The notes under the pieces: model-generated
Seen by the model: only the letters and a program-made list of their open reading frames with translations
The model's database searches: none
Told to the model about the DNA's origin: nothing
Made by a program: the position numbers and the translations under genes
Part shown: one piece after another, positions 9,118-17,127 of the stretch
Layout of the letters: each line of letters starts with the position of its first letter
Position numbering within the stretch: the stretch's first letter is position 1
Source: Desulfurococcales archaeon
Lineage (GTDB): Archaea > Thermoproteota > Thermoprotei_A > Sulfolobales > NBVN01
Direction of reading: 5' to 3'
Assembly: GCA_023255955.1 (NCBI GenBank)
Contig: JAGDWD010000007.1
Span: forward strand, 226,928 to 290,927
Length of the DNA: 64,000 bases

Positions 9118-9459
9118 AGACATCCTAGATAGAGCAGCGAGCTCCTCTATGATCTCAGACGATACCTCCCCCAAATCCTTCATGACCACAAAGAACCTTC
9201 TATCGACTACGTTGCTATCTATCCACTCTATATCGTAGCTAACAATATACACATCGAGGTCTCCATAGTCAGAAAGCTCGGGCTTTATATCCGCAAGCTT
9301 CTCTCTAGTAACCACGAGATCGGACTTTTTAGGGTCCCACAACTCCAGAGCCCGCACCATCAAGCTTCTAACTACATCCTCAACACTACCCTCAACTACC
9401 TCCCTACCCTTCACCTCCCCGAGCTCTATCCGAGCAATGAGCACCCCCATAATCAACAC
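9082..9459 (-). CDS. small conserved archaeal protein (DUF2286-like)
   Basis: This 125-residue cytosolic alpha/beta protein has no membrane segment or recognised catalytic motif. Its length and pattern (acidic, ending in a helical MSLDEFEKEF tail) recall the small crenarchaeal DUF2286 family; this is from memory and only moderately sure. It overlaps the upstream CinA/MoaB-like gene by seven bases on the same strand, so the two are probably translated together. Its 3' end overlaps the convergent PP-loop gene. Function is unknown. Confidence 0.65.
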   Translation of the reverse strand: MLIMGVLIARIELGEVKGREVVEGSVEDVVRSLMVRALELWDPKKSDLVVTREKLADIKPELSDYGDLDVYIVSYDIEWIDSNVVDRRFFVVMKDLGEVSSEIIEELAALSRMSLDEFEKEFKSI

Positions 9460-10256
9460 CTGAACTCCTTGATAGAACCACCAAGCTTAACAATCTCACT
9501 ACCTATCTTTTCACATATCTCCCTAACTAATCTACGAGCATCTCCAGGCGTTTGCGACGTTGTCGACACATATATCTCCAGTATCGGGCCAGCCACCTCA
9601 TGACCCTTAGGGTGGGATTTTATATATGTAGAACCATACTCCTCTGAGAATCTCCTCAGTATGGGAGCTGCTGCGGCCTCCGGAACGCCAACAATGACGA
9701 GAGAACCTTCAGCGAATTCGAGGTTTACGTGTCCTGCTACGATTTTCTCGACATAGTTCAACCACATCTCCTCCATCTCTCTGGGAACACCGGGAAGGCA
9801 GACCAGTACGGTTTTACCGTGAGTGATTAAAGCCCCGGGTGCTGTTCCAACAGGGTTGTATATGGCTTCAGCGCCCTCTGGGAGATAGGCCATTTTAAGT
9901 CTCTCTTTAGTTAGCTCTAATCTCCTCCCTGAGAGCCTCTCCTTCAGGATTTCGAGTGCTCTATCATTAAGTACGAGCGGTCTACCCAGAGCCTCTGCCA
10001 CAGCCTCTAACGTGATGTCATCGTATGTAGGACCTAGACCCCCCGAAGTTACTATTAGGTCTGGGCCGTACCTATCTATGACGTAACGAAGTACATCCGC
10101 TATCAGCTTCTTATCGTCAACTAGAGAGACTACTCCCTCCACCTTAAAGCCGATCTGGCTAAGCCTCCTACCTAAGAACGCTGCGTTAGTGTTTACTACT
10201 AGACCGCGAACTACTTCCGTACCGAGGGTAAATATCCACGCACGTCGCTCCTCCAT
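9453..10256 (-). CDS. molybdopterin-binding domain protein (CinA N-terminal/MoaB-like)
   Basis: This 267-residue protein starts with the conserved FTLGTEVVRGLVVNTNA segment and has the family signature TSGGLGPTYDDIT near residue 70. This is the MoCF-biosynthesis fold shared by MoaB, MogA and the N-terminal half of CinA. Archaeal stand-alone versions of this length are usually annotated as molybdopterin-binding or CinA-like nucleotide hydrolases. No other molybdopterin genes are in the window, which favours a CinA-type nucleotide-processing role. It sits in a minus-strand run between the peptidase gene and the 9082 gene. Confidence 0.85.
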   Translation of the reverse strand: MEERRAWIFTLGTEVVRGLVVNTNAAFLGRRLSQIGFKVEGVVSLVDDKKLIADVLRYVIDRYGPDLIVTSGGLGPTYDDITLEAVAEALGRPLVLNDRALEILKERLSGRRLELTKERLKMAYLPEGAEAIYNPVGTAPGALITHGKTVLVCLPGVPREMEEMWLNYVEKIVAGHVNLEFAEGSLVIVGVPEAAAAPILRRFSEEYGSTYIKSHPKGHEVAGPILEIYVSTTSQTPGDARRLVREICEKIGSEIVKLGGSIKEFRC

Positions 10257-10328
10257 GAACTCACCAGTTACTACCTGCTTAACAACTTTAACTACTTGCT
10301 ACTTGCTCCTCCAGGAGGTGTCAGGTTC

Positions 10329-11434
10329 CTATACCTCTATGATTGTTCTGAGACTATTGAGGACCTCAGCCCCATACTTCCTAACTAACACCATGTTCTC
10401 TATCCTAACACCGAACTTACCTGGGATGTACACACCCGGTTCTATAGTTACGACCATGCCTTCCCTGAGGACATCCTTAGATCCCTGAGCTATCCTAGGC
10501 TTCTCATGTACCTCTATACCTACCCCATGCCCGAGAGAGTGAATGAAGTACTTTCCGTAGCCAGACTTCCTAATGATGTCCCTTGCCTTCCCATCAACTT
10601 CCTCAGCAGATACACCATCCTTCACAAAGTCTATAGAGACAGCTACAGCCTCGGACACCACCTCTACAACCTTCTTCACCTCCCCTACGTTACCGACTAA
10701 AATGGTCCTAGTTAGGTCAGAGGAGTAGCTACTAACCTGAGCCCCCAAATCCATAACCGCAATATCATCCTTTCCTAGTGTTCTATCAGTTACAGTCGCG
10801 TGAGGGTACGCCGCGTTCGGCCCGAAAGCTACGATCGTCTCGAAAGCCAGTCCATCAGCTCCTTCAGACCTCATATGATACTCAACCAAGGCAGCTACAG
10901 CCTTCTCAGAGACCCCTGGCTTGAGCTCGTTCAACACCTTCTCAACGGATTCCTCAGTAATACGTAGTGCTTTCCTCATTAGCTCTACCTCCTCCTCGTG
11001 TTTTATTGCCCTAGCATCAGCTATTCTTTCCGAGAGGTCTAGGACGTTGGGACCCATTGTCTTCCTAATCTCATCAACTAACTTGTTGTAGGGATTGTCC
11101 ACGCCTACCTTCCTAGCACTGAGCTTCTTAAGGACCTCGGGGACGTATTCATGTGGAGGTTGGACTACGTTAAGCTCCATATCCGGTAGCTTATACGTAG
11201 CGTACGGAACAACAGTGAACTTCTCCAGTTTAATGTAGTCTAAAGCTCTCCAATAGTCTAGAGCCGGTACGAAAGCAGTCACAAACCCGTCTCTATCCAC
11301 AACGAGCACCGTTCCGGAGGATCTCGGGAACCCGGAGAGGTATACAACGTTAGAGGGCTGTGTTATTAGCAGTAGATCGACATCCGCTTCCTTAATAATT
11401 TTAAGTACCTTCTCTAGTCTCCAGCTCGTAACAT
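10329..11434 (-). CDS. pepQ: Xaa-Pro dipeptidase/aminopeptidase P (M24), 5' end out of frame
   Basis: This M24 peptidase cleaves X-Pro dipeptides in peptide catabolism. Metal ligands are visible in MDLGAQ, SSDLTRT, HSLGHGVGIE, EPGVY and RIEN. The ORF-track start (GTG 11309) is too late: the same frame continues upstream with typical prolidase sequence (RLEKVLKIIKE, then SNVVYLSGFPRSSG) to about 11435 but contains no ATG, GTG or TTG. An ATG at 11434, following GGTGAC and about 30 bases from a TATA box, is in another frame and meets TAG after six codons. One extra base, or two fewer, just after it would join the frames. Either this is a sequence error or small indel, or initiation is non-canonical. 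The total would be about 368 residues, normal for the family. Confidence 0.88.
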
Positions 11435-11461
11435 GTCACCATAGATTTCATAGCCTATAGC

Positions 11462-11468
11462 TATATAT
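11462..11468 (-). promoter_or_regulatory. TATA box of the Xaa-Pro dipeptidase gene
   Basis: On the minus strand this reads ATATATA, inside GGCATATATAGC. It is about 30 bases upstream of the ATG at 11434, giving a very short leader. This argues that initiation really is near 11434 and not at 11309. Confidence 0.5.
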
Positions 11469-11588
11469 GCCTGTGAGACCTACATTAACCTTCCAGTCCT
11501 AAGAAATAAAATTCTCAATAGCGAGTCTGTACATCCTCGGATACTTACCCACATTAGTTTACGTTCACAATATTTAGAGGTTTCCGCA

Positions 11589-11741
11589 TTACTCTACAGA
11601 GCTTTCGAGGTTCTGCGGGACGTGGGTAGTAGGTAAGTCTAATTGCATGAGATCCGCATCTACTGCCAACTTACCTAGGTCCGCAGCTTTACCCCCACAG
11701 CTCAGCGAGACAGGTAGAATGGGAGTTATAGACCCGTCCAT
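11589..11741 (-). CDS. possible 50-residue small protein
   Basis: An uninterrupted ATG-to-TAA frame of 50 codons lies just downstream of tRNA-Pro on the same strand, too short for the ORF track. The product (MDGSITPILPVSLSCGG...) has no membrane segment and a balanced composition. The ATG is 27 bases beyond the tRNA 3' end, so it could share the tRNA transcript. I recognise no family, and it may be chance. Confidence 0.3.
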   Translation of the reverse strand: MDGSITPILPVSLSCGGKAADLGKLAVDADLMQLDLPTTHVPQNLESSVE

Positions 11742-11768
11742 AGCAAATAGCAAAGAAGCGGTCCGAGG

Positions 11769-11863
11769 TGGGCCCGCGGGGATTTGAACCCCGGACCACG
11801 GGGACTTCCGCCGTATGAGGTGGGACCCGAACCCCGCATTCTGCCAAGCTAAACTACGGGCCC
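11769..11863 (-). tRNA. tRNA-Pro(CGG) with a 21-base intron
   Basis: The acceptor stem GGGCCCG/CGGGCCC, discriminator A and T arm (CCGGGGTTCAAATCCCCG region) are clear. The anticodon stem CGGGG/CCCCG encloses TTCGGG, then about 21 bases, then T. Removing TCCCACC...GCGGAAG at the canonical 37/38 position leaves the loop UUCGGGU with anticodon CGG and G37, as expected for proline. The mature length would be 74. CCA is not encoded (the 3' flank is ACCT). The exact splice points are inferred, as I did not fold the bulge-helix-bulge. The first ten bases overlap the end of the MeaB-like CDS. Confidence 0.88.
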
Positions 11864-12765
11864 TCCAGTAACTTCTTAGCTAGCCTGGTTTTTAAGCCTC
11901 TAATGGCTTCAGGTAGGATCTCCGGTTTCGAAAGTAAGTAGGTCCGGTCAAACTCCTCGAGTTCCTCTCTTATTCTATGCTGTAGTTCCTCTAGTAATGC
12001 TTCCTCCATTAGGTACTTCCTCCTATCAAGACGTTTTCTTATTCTCTCATTTTCTCTATCCTTCCTAGATACCACAGTTTTTATCGTTTCTATCAACTCC
12101 TGCAGGTTCTTCCTGTACAGTGCTGAGACCTTAACTACCGGTTTGTCCTTAACTAAAGATTTTACGTATCCATACATTAGTTCAGCCTCCGGGACATCTG
12201 CCTTATTCACTACGTAGATATCGCCCACCTCCATCATACCTGCTTTTATTACTTGAACCTCGTCTCCCAGGAAAGGCATTAACACTACCAGCACCAAGTC
12301 ACTCACCTTCAAGACACTAGTGTTAACCTGGCCAGCACCAGGTGTCTCAACTAGTATGTAGTCGTAGCCGGCAGCTTCCAAGACCTCTAGAGAGGTAATA
12401 GCTCTCAGAGGTAACGCGCGCTCGTCCTCAGCCCACACACTCCTAGCAAAAGCACTGTCAGGAATTTCAGGCATCCTAAGTCTATTACCTAGGACAGCCC
12501 CACCTGTGAGAGGTGAGAGCGGGTCAACTAGTAGAGCGGCAACTCTATGTCCTCCACTATTAAGTTCCCTGATCAGGCTCGAGATAATTGTTGATTTACC
12601 GACACCTTGAGGTCCTGTCACACCCACAACTACAGCCCTAGGCTCTCTAGGTAGACAATGAGATAGTTCTACGAGGACTTCTGAAGGGTTAGACTCAGCT
12701 AGAGAAAGAACTTTGGAAAGTGTAACCTTATTTCCAAGTTCCTCACAGGATCTCAGCGATATCAC
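11854..12765 (-). CDS. MeaB/ArgK-family GTPase
   Basis: This 303-residue G3E GTPase has the Walker A GVTGPQGVGKST near residue 48, the MeaB signature DPLSPLTGGAVLGNRLRM near 84, ETPGAGQ in place of the usual ETVGVGQ, and NKAD near 188. MeaB proteins protect and reload B12-dependent methylmalonyl-CoA mutase. No mutase or epimerase gene is in the window, so the partner is elsewhere or different. The start is GTG 12765 after TTAGGTGAT. The stop codon TAG lies inside the downstream tRNA-Pro gene (ten-base overlap), so mRNA 3' end and tRNA 5' end formation are coupled or mutually exclusive. Confidence 0.9.
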   Translation of the reverse strand: MISLRSCEELGNKVTLSKVLSLAESNPSEVLVELSHCLPREPRAVVVGVTGPQGVGKSTIISSLIRELNSGGHRVAALLVDPLSPLTGGAVLGNRLRMPEIPDSAFARSVWAEDERALPLRAITSLEVLEAAGYDYILVETPGAGQVNTSVLKVSDLVLVVLMPFLGDEVQVIKAGMMEVGDIYVVNKADVPEAELMYGYVKSLVKDKPVVKVSALYRKNLQELIETIKTVVSRKDRENERIRKRLDRRKYLMEEALLEELQHRIREELEEFDRTYLLSKPEILPEAIRGLKTRLAKKLLEGP

Positions 12766-12939
12766 CTAACCCCCAAGACCAGATAGCTCTTAGAACCTAA
12801 AAACACTGCCTTGTGGTTAATGTCTAAGCCCTAGTTATGAAGGAATGTATCTAGATGGGATGGTAAGATGGTCTACTACTACGAACCACCATCTAATCAG
12901 CAGAATATGAACACTGCTACTACCTAGGAAAATCCTAGC

Positions 12940-13770
12940 TCAGTACGTTACCTCTACTAGTAGAGCTATGAGGCTTACAGTAAGTATCCACGTCAGGGCT
13001 ACCACTAGGGATGTTGGTGGAGCTAGTACAGCCACTAGGGCTGAGGTTATAGCTGATCCTATGGCTAGAGCTAGGGCAACTCTTTTAAGAACTATCCTCG
13101 GGTGGCCGCTACGTGTTAACGACCTCAGCACCATAGCTACTAGGCTACCCCTATACTTAACATAGTCAGGTAGCTTATGGTAGACCTTAAGACCCTCATC
13201 GGTCAATCTATAGAAGACCCTCCTACCAGTTAATCTACCACCCCTTACAACCCTCTTTAAGAGCCTTAACTCATCCTCTACGTACGGCTTTAGGTAGTCT
13301 TCTAGTGTTGTAGGGCTTAACCTAGTTACGGAGGCTAGGGTACTTAACGGTAGTTCATAGCCTTTTGAAGTACCTAAAGCAACTAGGACATCGTAAAGGT
13401 ATGAGAACCTAAGTACATCCCTAGGTATATCCTGAGCAGCAGCCCTAGAGAGTGTAGTACCTGCTGAAGCCCTCCTAGAGCTACCTAGAACTGATAGTAG
13501 TGTTCCGTAAACCCTCCGGCCTTCCTCAGTAAGGCTCAGCTCACCCTCACCCTCGATTAGACCCTTCGCCCTCATCTTACGTAGCGAGTCTAGGATAGCC
13601 TTCCTCCTCTCACCAAGCACCTCCACAAGTCTATCAACAGAACACCTACCGAGGTAGCCTACCGAGAGTAAGATCCTGAGCTGAAGCCACCCCCTAGCAA
13701 AGTCTACAGCAGCGTCAACCTCCCTAAGCATAGACACAGAGTTCAGTAGCTCCACTAAATCCCCACTCAT
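12940..13770 (-). CDS. membrane-anchored winged-helix regulator, ArnR-like
   Basis: This protein has 276 residues from the ATG at 13770. The ORF track extends it to 14316, but that part only mirrors the archaellin gene. The N-terminal half holds two winged-helix modules (about residues 25-95 and 115-200, the second with LSPTTLEDYLKPYVEDELRL). The C-terminus has two membrane helices (VALALAIGSAITSALVAVLA and VVALTWILTVSLIALLV). Sulfolobus ArnR, a membrane-bound activator of archaellin expression, has a winged helix followed by two membrane helices and sits beside the archaellum genes. Here the gene is divergent from arlB by 133 bases, so it is the likely local regulator. The extra winged helix differs from ArnR. 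The regulatory role is inference. Confidence 0.8.
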   Translation of the reverse strand: MSGDLVELLNSVSMLREVDAAVDFARGWLQLRILLSVGYLGRCSVDRLVEVLGERRKAILDSLRKMRAKGLIEGEGELSLTEEGRRVYGTLLSVLGSSRRASAGTTLSRAAAQDIPRDVLRFSYLYDVLVALGTSKGYELPLSTLASVTRLSPTTLEDYLKPYVEDELRLLKRVVRGGRLTGRRVFYRLTDEGLKVYHKLPDYVKYRGSLVAMVLRSLTRSGHPRIVLKRVALALAIGSAITSALVAVLAPPTSLVVALTWILTVSLIALLVEVTY

Positions 13771-13847
13771 ACTCAGCAAGATAACTACAGCACCACAGCA
13801 AATAAGATTGAAGACCGCCAGCCCACAACCCCCGGGAACCCACACGT

Positions 13848-13860
13848 CGACCAGCGGTCG
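13848..13860. promoter_or_regulatory. palindrome in the arlB/regulator intergenic region
   Basis: CGACC-AGC-GGTCG, a perfect 5-3-5 inverted repeat between the divergent regulator and archaellin genes, with GACCGCC nearby at 13833. It is a candidate operator for the winged-helix regulator. No binding data, and a 5-base arm can occur by chance. Confidence 0.3.
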
Positions 13861-13903
13861 AAAACAACCCCAAAGGTTAAGAGGGGGGTGAGCGGTGTGA
13901 TCC

Positions 13904-14569
13904 GTGAGGTGCGTGCGTGTGAAGCCCAAGGTCAGGAGGACTAAGAGGGGTATAGTAGGTATAGAGGCGGCGATAGTCCTAATAGCCTTCGTACTAGTAG
14001 CAAGTGCTCTAGCATTCGTAGTACTAAACATGGGTATGTTCACAACACAGAAAACTAAGGAGGTAATAGCTAGGGCGTATGAAGAGTCGACGAGAGCCAT
14101 AGATATAGCTGGTAACGTAATAGCGAGTACTACCGGAACTAATAGTAATAGGCAGGTAGACCTCGTAGCCATACCAATAAAGCTAACAGCAGGCTCTAGA
14201 GCTATAGACCTAAATAAGACAGCAGTAGCAATAACCGTAATATTGCCTGATGGTACAGCCAAACACACCGATAACGGATACCTATATTCAAGTGGTACAA
14301 CCTTCACAAAAACCACCGACTTTGGTCAAATTACCGGTCTCAACGAGTTGCAGGCTACGTTCGTCTACGCGAGAACCGATGAGGAAACCCCCGATAACCT
14401 ACTAGAGTCTGGTGAGATAGTACTACTAGTCTTCAAGGCACCTACTGGGACAGGGCCCTACAGTAGGATCATAGTGGAGATTAAGCCACCTCAGGGTGCT
14501 ACTATAACTATTGAGAGGATTGTACCACCTAAGATTGATAGCGACTACGTAGACCTAGATATAGGGTAG
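13904..14569 (+). CDS. arlB: archaellin (archaellum filament subunit)
   Basis: This 221-residue protein has the class III signal KRG followed by IVGIEAAIVLIAFVLVASAL, diagnostic of archaellins. The prepilin-type peptidase (PibD/ArlK) would cut after KRG, and the hydrophobic helix packs in the filament core. The rest is a beta-rich, threonine- and asparagine-rich outer domain with at least one N-glycosylation sequon (NKT). Several GTG starts are possible (13904, 13913, 13919); GAGGTG fits 13919 and a G-rich site fits 13904. It is the only archaellin here and heads the archaellum cluster. Confidence 0.93.
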   Translation: MRCVRVKPKVRRTKRGIVGIEAAIVLIAFVLVASALAFVVLNMGMFTTQKTKEVIARAYEESTRAIDIAGNVIASTTGTNSNRQVDLVAIPIKLTAGSRAIDLNKTAVAITVILPDGTAKHTDNGYLYSSGTTFTKTTDFGQITGLNELQATFVYARTDEETPDNLLESGEIVLLVFKAPTGTGPYSRIIVEIKPPQGATITIERIVPPKIDSDYVDLDIG

Positions 14570-14607
14570 GCCTTATAAGGGTTTACCCAACCTCAGTAGG
14601 GGGTAAG

Positions 14608-15507
14608 ATGAGCCGGGTTTTTTACTTCAGGTCCTTCTCCCTGGGTGTGAGTAAGGAGGTCGCGGTAGTTATTCTAGCTTTCGTAGCTACTGCTGTAACC
14701 TACGGGTTCGTCCTCTACTCCTACACCTTTTTCTTCCGTACTCAGCCCTCTACCCAGTTCTCTGCTTACTCAGCCCACCTCCTCTACTACGGTAGCTGTG
14801 TGTGGAGGGTTGATATACCTATCTCAGTAAGTGGTGGCTCCATCAACCCAGCTCAGGTAGTTATTCAGTTTTCGGTGGGTGGATCCACGCTAACTCTAAA
14901 TGCTTCCACTACTAAGGTCTCCGCAGGTGGTAGGGTCTTCTATGGCTCTGTAGCTAGGTGGTTGAGCTCTAGTAGGGTCCTAGCTGAGGTTTATGGGAGT
15001 GGTGAGGGTATTGTCCTAGATCTCTTCGTATACATAGATCCTTCAGGTAGGTTAAACGTGGTTCTAGATGATGATTCTGACGGTGTCTTAGATGACCTTT
15101 TCCTACTGAAGTTCGTAGAGGGGGTGGGTAGTCAAGTATCTATAGATCTAGGTTCCAACATAGTTCTATCCACTAGTGGAGGTACTGTACTACCCCTAGA
15201 CTACCTAACGGTACTAGCATCAGCATCCAAGCCCGGAGCTGCTATTGAGGTAGTTAGTGTGGGCAGGTCCTACCTAATCCCGGTTCCAGAGATTCTAGCT
15301 AGTGTGAGGGTACCTACTCTAGTAGTGAGCACTGCGGAGGGGGTTGCGGGGGTCATCGCATCGGTAGTCCTTCCGAGGTGTGTGGTCCCGGAAGGCTCTC
15401 AGCTGCTGGTTAAGATCGTCGTGGACTCTAAGGTGGTTACTGAGTCAAGGATATCTGTACCCAGCACCGGAGGTAGGGTGGGGGCTGTAGTAGTACCACT
15501 AAGCTAG
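14608..15507 (+). CDS. archaellum-region membrane-anchored protein, unknown
   Basis: This 299-residue protein has one membrane helix near the N-terminus (EVAVVILAFVATAVTYGFVLY) and a long beta-rich outer part with an aspartate-rich patch (DDDSDGVLDD) that could bind calcium. It lies 38 bases after arlB on the same strand, in the place where crenarchaeal loci carry arlX or accessory genes. Its topology resembles a pseudo-pilin or a stator-associated protein, but I recognise no family. The preceding GGGGGTAAG gives the ATG a good ribosome binding site. Confidence 0.75.
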   Translation: MSRVFYFRSFSLGVSKEVAVVILAFVATAVTYGFVLYSYTFFFRTQPSTQFSAYSAHLLYYGSCVWRVDIPISVSGGSINPAQVVIQFSVGGSTLTLNASTTKVSAGGRVFYGSVARWLSSSRVLAEVYGSGEGIVLDLFVYIDPSGRLNVVLDDDSDGVLDDLFLLKFVEGVGSQVSIDLGSNIVLSTSGGTVLPLDYLTVLASASKPGAAIEVVSVGRSYLIPVPEILASVRVPTLVVSTAEGVAGVIASVVLPRCVVPEGSQLLVKIVVDSKVVTESRISVPSTGGRVGAVVVPLS

Positions 15508-15508
15508 G

Positions 15509-15752
15509 GTGGGGGGCTACGTCTAGGAGGATTAAGGCTGCGATAGCCCTATACATAGTACTCGGACTAGTACTCTCAGCTATTGGAGCCCTAGTTGCGT
15601 GGGTTTCAAATGCTGGTGCCATTCCTCAGTTTACTAGCCCCGCGCTTAGAGTTATACTACTAGCTCTAGGCCTAATACTACTGGTAGTAGGTTCACACAT
15701 AGCAGTAGCTGGGCTAGCTAGTCTAAGAGGTAGCCACTCATCAGGACATTAG
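15509..15752 (+). CDS. small two-helix membrane protein, start one base out of frame
   Basis: This gene of about 80 codons is missed by the ORF track. From 15531 the frame reads IKAAIALYIVLGLVLSAIG, a second membrane helix follows (VILLALGLILLVVGSHIAV), and it ends at TAG 15750. No ATG, GTG or TTG lies in that frame. A GTG at 15509, one base beyond the upstream stop codon, is exactly one base out of frame: GTGGGGGGCT with one G fewer would give MGATSRRIKAA..., a sensible positive-inside N-terminus. The product would be a small membrane protein of the archaellum cluster, function unknown. Confidence 0.55.
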
Positions 15753-15861
15753 GTCCTGAGAACTCAAGCTCAGCCGAGATACGTAACTATTGAGGTGATA
15801 TAACATTAGTGAAGCGTAAATATTAGTTCCACGCTCTATAATTAGTATGGCGGCGGAGTGA

Positions 15862-16635
15862 ATGAGGTGGTCCTGCAATTGTCTCCTATGCCGAGTGCTG
15901 GTCCACCCGGTATTACATAGACTTGGAACTACATCAGAGGGTCCTGCCCCACCCTCATCGGTAGTGGAAGAACCTCCTAGTGGAGGGATATCCCCAGTAG
16001 ACCAAGGAACTTTAGGTCCTATCTTAGGTCCTGCCCCACCTCAGCAGGCCCCACCCCCTGAAGAGGATATAGCTCGGAGAACTCCCGTAGAGGTTAAGAT
16101 ACCTCAGGAGTTCTTAGATAGATTTGAGAGCTTGGAGAGGGAAGTTAGTACCTTACATAAGGAGTTGCACACCCTCCGCGACAGCCTCACATCCTTAGCA
16201 GTAGAGCTTAAGGAGGTTGTAACAGAGCTAGGTAATCCATTCAATGTTATGCGGGAACCTTCAGGTAGTAATGGAGGTGATAAGAACGGTAACGGTGGTA
16301 GAGGTAGTAACGGAGGTCGGGGTAGCTCTAGGAGGACCCAGCCAAGCACCTTCCTAAATATCCTCAAGGTTCTCTACGAAATGCTTGAGGATGTAGGTAA
16401 GGAGCAGGCTCTGCTACTAGTTAGAGGTTACGTAGACGCTGGGGTAGTAGATGAGGAGGTTGGGGAGGTCCTAGCTAAGATGGTTGAGTTAGCTGATAAT
16501 ATGAGAAGGAGCGGGCTATCCTTAGAGAAGCAGCTACCCTATACCTACGCCTTATTTAAGGCCCTTAACCTAGGGAACAAGGACCTAGATGAGTACGTAC
16601 TAAGGGAGATGCTTAGGCGTGGGAAGCTTGGGTAG
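15862..16635 (+). CDS. archaellum cytosolic protein, ArlCDE/ArlX-like
   Basis: This protein of about 257 residues has a proline-rich N-terminal part, a coiled coil (FESLEREVSTLHKELHTLRD, residues about 89-125), a glycine/asparagine linker, and a C-terminal helical domain. The last has the pattern LYEMLEDVGKEQALLLVRGYV then DAGVVDEEV, close to the archaeal flagella D/E domain (WLEFLVERVG...YYVDIGWISEEV). In euryarchaea ArlCDE couples chemotaxis to the motor; crenarchaea usually have ArlX there. The first 22 residues (MRWSCNCLLCR...) look unnatural. The overlapping GTG frame at 15858 reads a proline-rich start and would join if one C were absent near 15925. The stop overlaps arlG by 17 bases. 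Confidence 0.7.
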   Translation: MRWSCNCLLCRVLVHPVLHRLGTTSEGPAPPSSVVEEPPSGGISPVDQGTLGPILGPAPPQQAPPPEEDIARRTPVEVKIPQEFLDRFESLEREVSTLHKELHTLRDSLTSLAVELKEVVTELGNPFNVMREPSGSNGGDKNGNGGRGSNGGRGSSRRTQPSTFLNILKVLYEMLEDVGKEQALLLVRGYVDAGVVDEEVGEVLAKMVELADNMRRSGLSLEKQLPYTYALFKALNLGNKDLDEYVLREMLRRGKLG

Positions 16636-17119
16636 GGGAGCTTCAAACGTAATAGCTGAAGCACTACTACTACTCGTTGGCATATCCTTAGCAGCATCCT
16701 TATCCTCAGTAGTACTATCTAGGGTATCTACTATTCAGAGTAGGTTCTCGGTAGCTGTATCAGAGCTCTCGCAGGCGATAGGTGAGAGACTTACTTACAT
16801 CTACGCTACCTACAGCCCCTCCGCAGGAGCTTTCGTAGTCTACCTGAAGAACGTAGGTAGTAACCCCATCTACCAGATAGATAGGTCAACACTTCTTTTC
16901 GGCAGCGGGGAGAGCCTGCAGTACCTACCTTACTGTAGCGACCAGAAAGTTAACTGCTGGAAGCTCGTAGAGTTCGGGGTAGCTAACGGTGTGGTAGAGC
17001 TTACTGAGACTGTAGCTATCTACATCTACAACTCAACTAGCATATCCCCACCCTACCGCTTTAAGCTAGTAACACCTAGAGGGTCATCAGTCGAAGCTAT
17101 CTTCACGATCTACGGGTAG
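16619..17119 (+). CDS. arlG: archaellum stator protein ArlG
   Basis: This 166-residue protein has one N-terminal membrane helix (ASNVIAEALLLLVGISLAAS) and a pseudoperiplasmic beta-sandwich. The order arlG-arlF-arlH-arlI-arlJ is preserved. ArlG forms a filament capped by ArlF that anchors the motor to the S-layer. It starts at GTG 16619, 17 bases inside the upstream gene. Family identity rests on the N-terminal pattern, size and position. Confidence 0.85.
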   Translation: MGSLGRGASNVIAEALLLLVGISLAASLSSVVLSRVSTIQSRFSVAVSELSQAIGERLTYIYATYSPSAGAFVVYLKNVGSNPIYQIDRSTLLFGSGESLQYLPYCSDQKVNCWKLVEFGVANGVVELTETVAIYIYNSTSISPPYRFKLVTPRGSSVEAIFTIYG

Positions 17120-17127
17120 GTGATAGC

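Larger units (their letters stand above)
11435..11768. other. intergenic between peptidase and tRNA-Pro
   Basis: It holds the peptidase TATA box and the possible 50-residue ORF at 11589-11741. Nothing else was recognised on either strand. Confidence 0.4.

Noticed and set aside
12860-12936. Inverted repeats AGATGGT/ACCATCT and CTAGGA/TCCTAG after the regulator gene
   Set aside because: Short arms and no U run on either strand; they may be a terminator but cannot be supported.
13771-14316. N-terminal 182-residue extension of the 458-residue minus-strand ORF
   Set aside because: It lies antisense to arlB and reads as its mirror; the regulator starts convincingly at ATG 13770.
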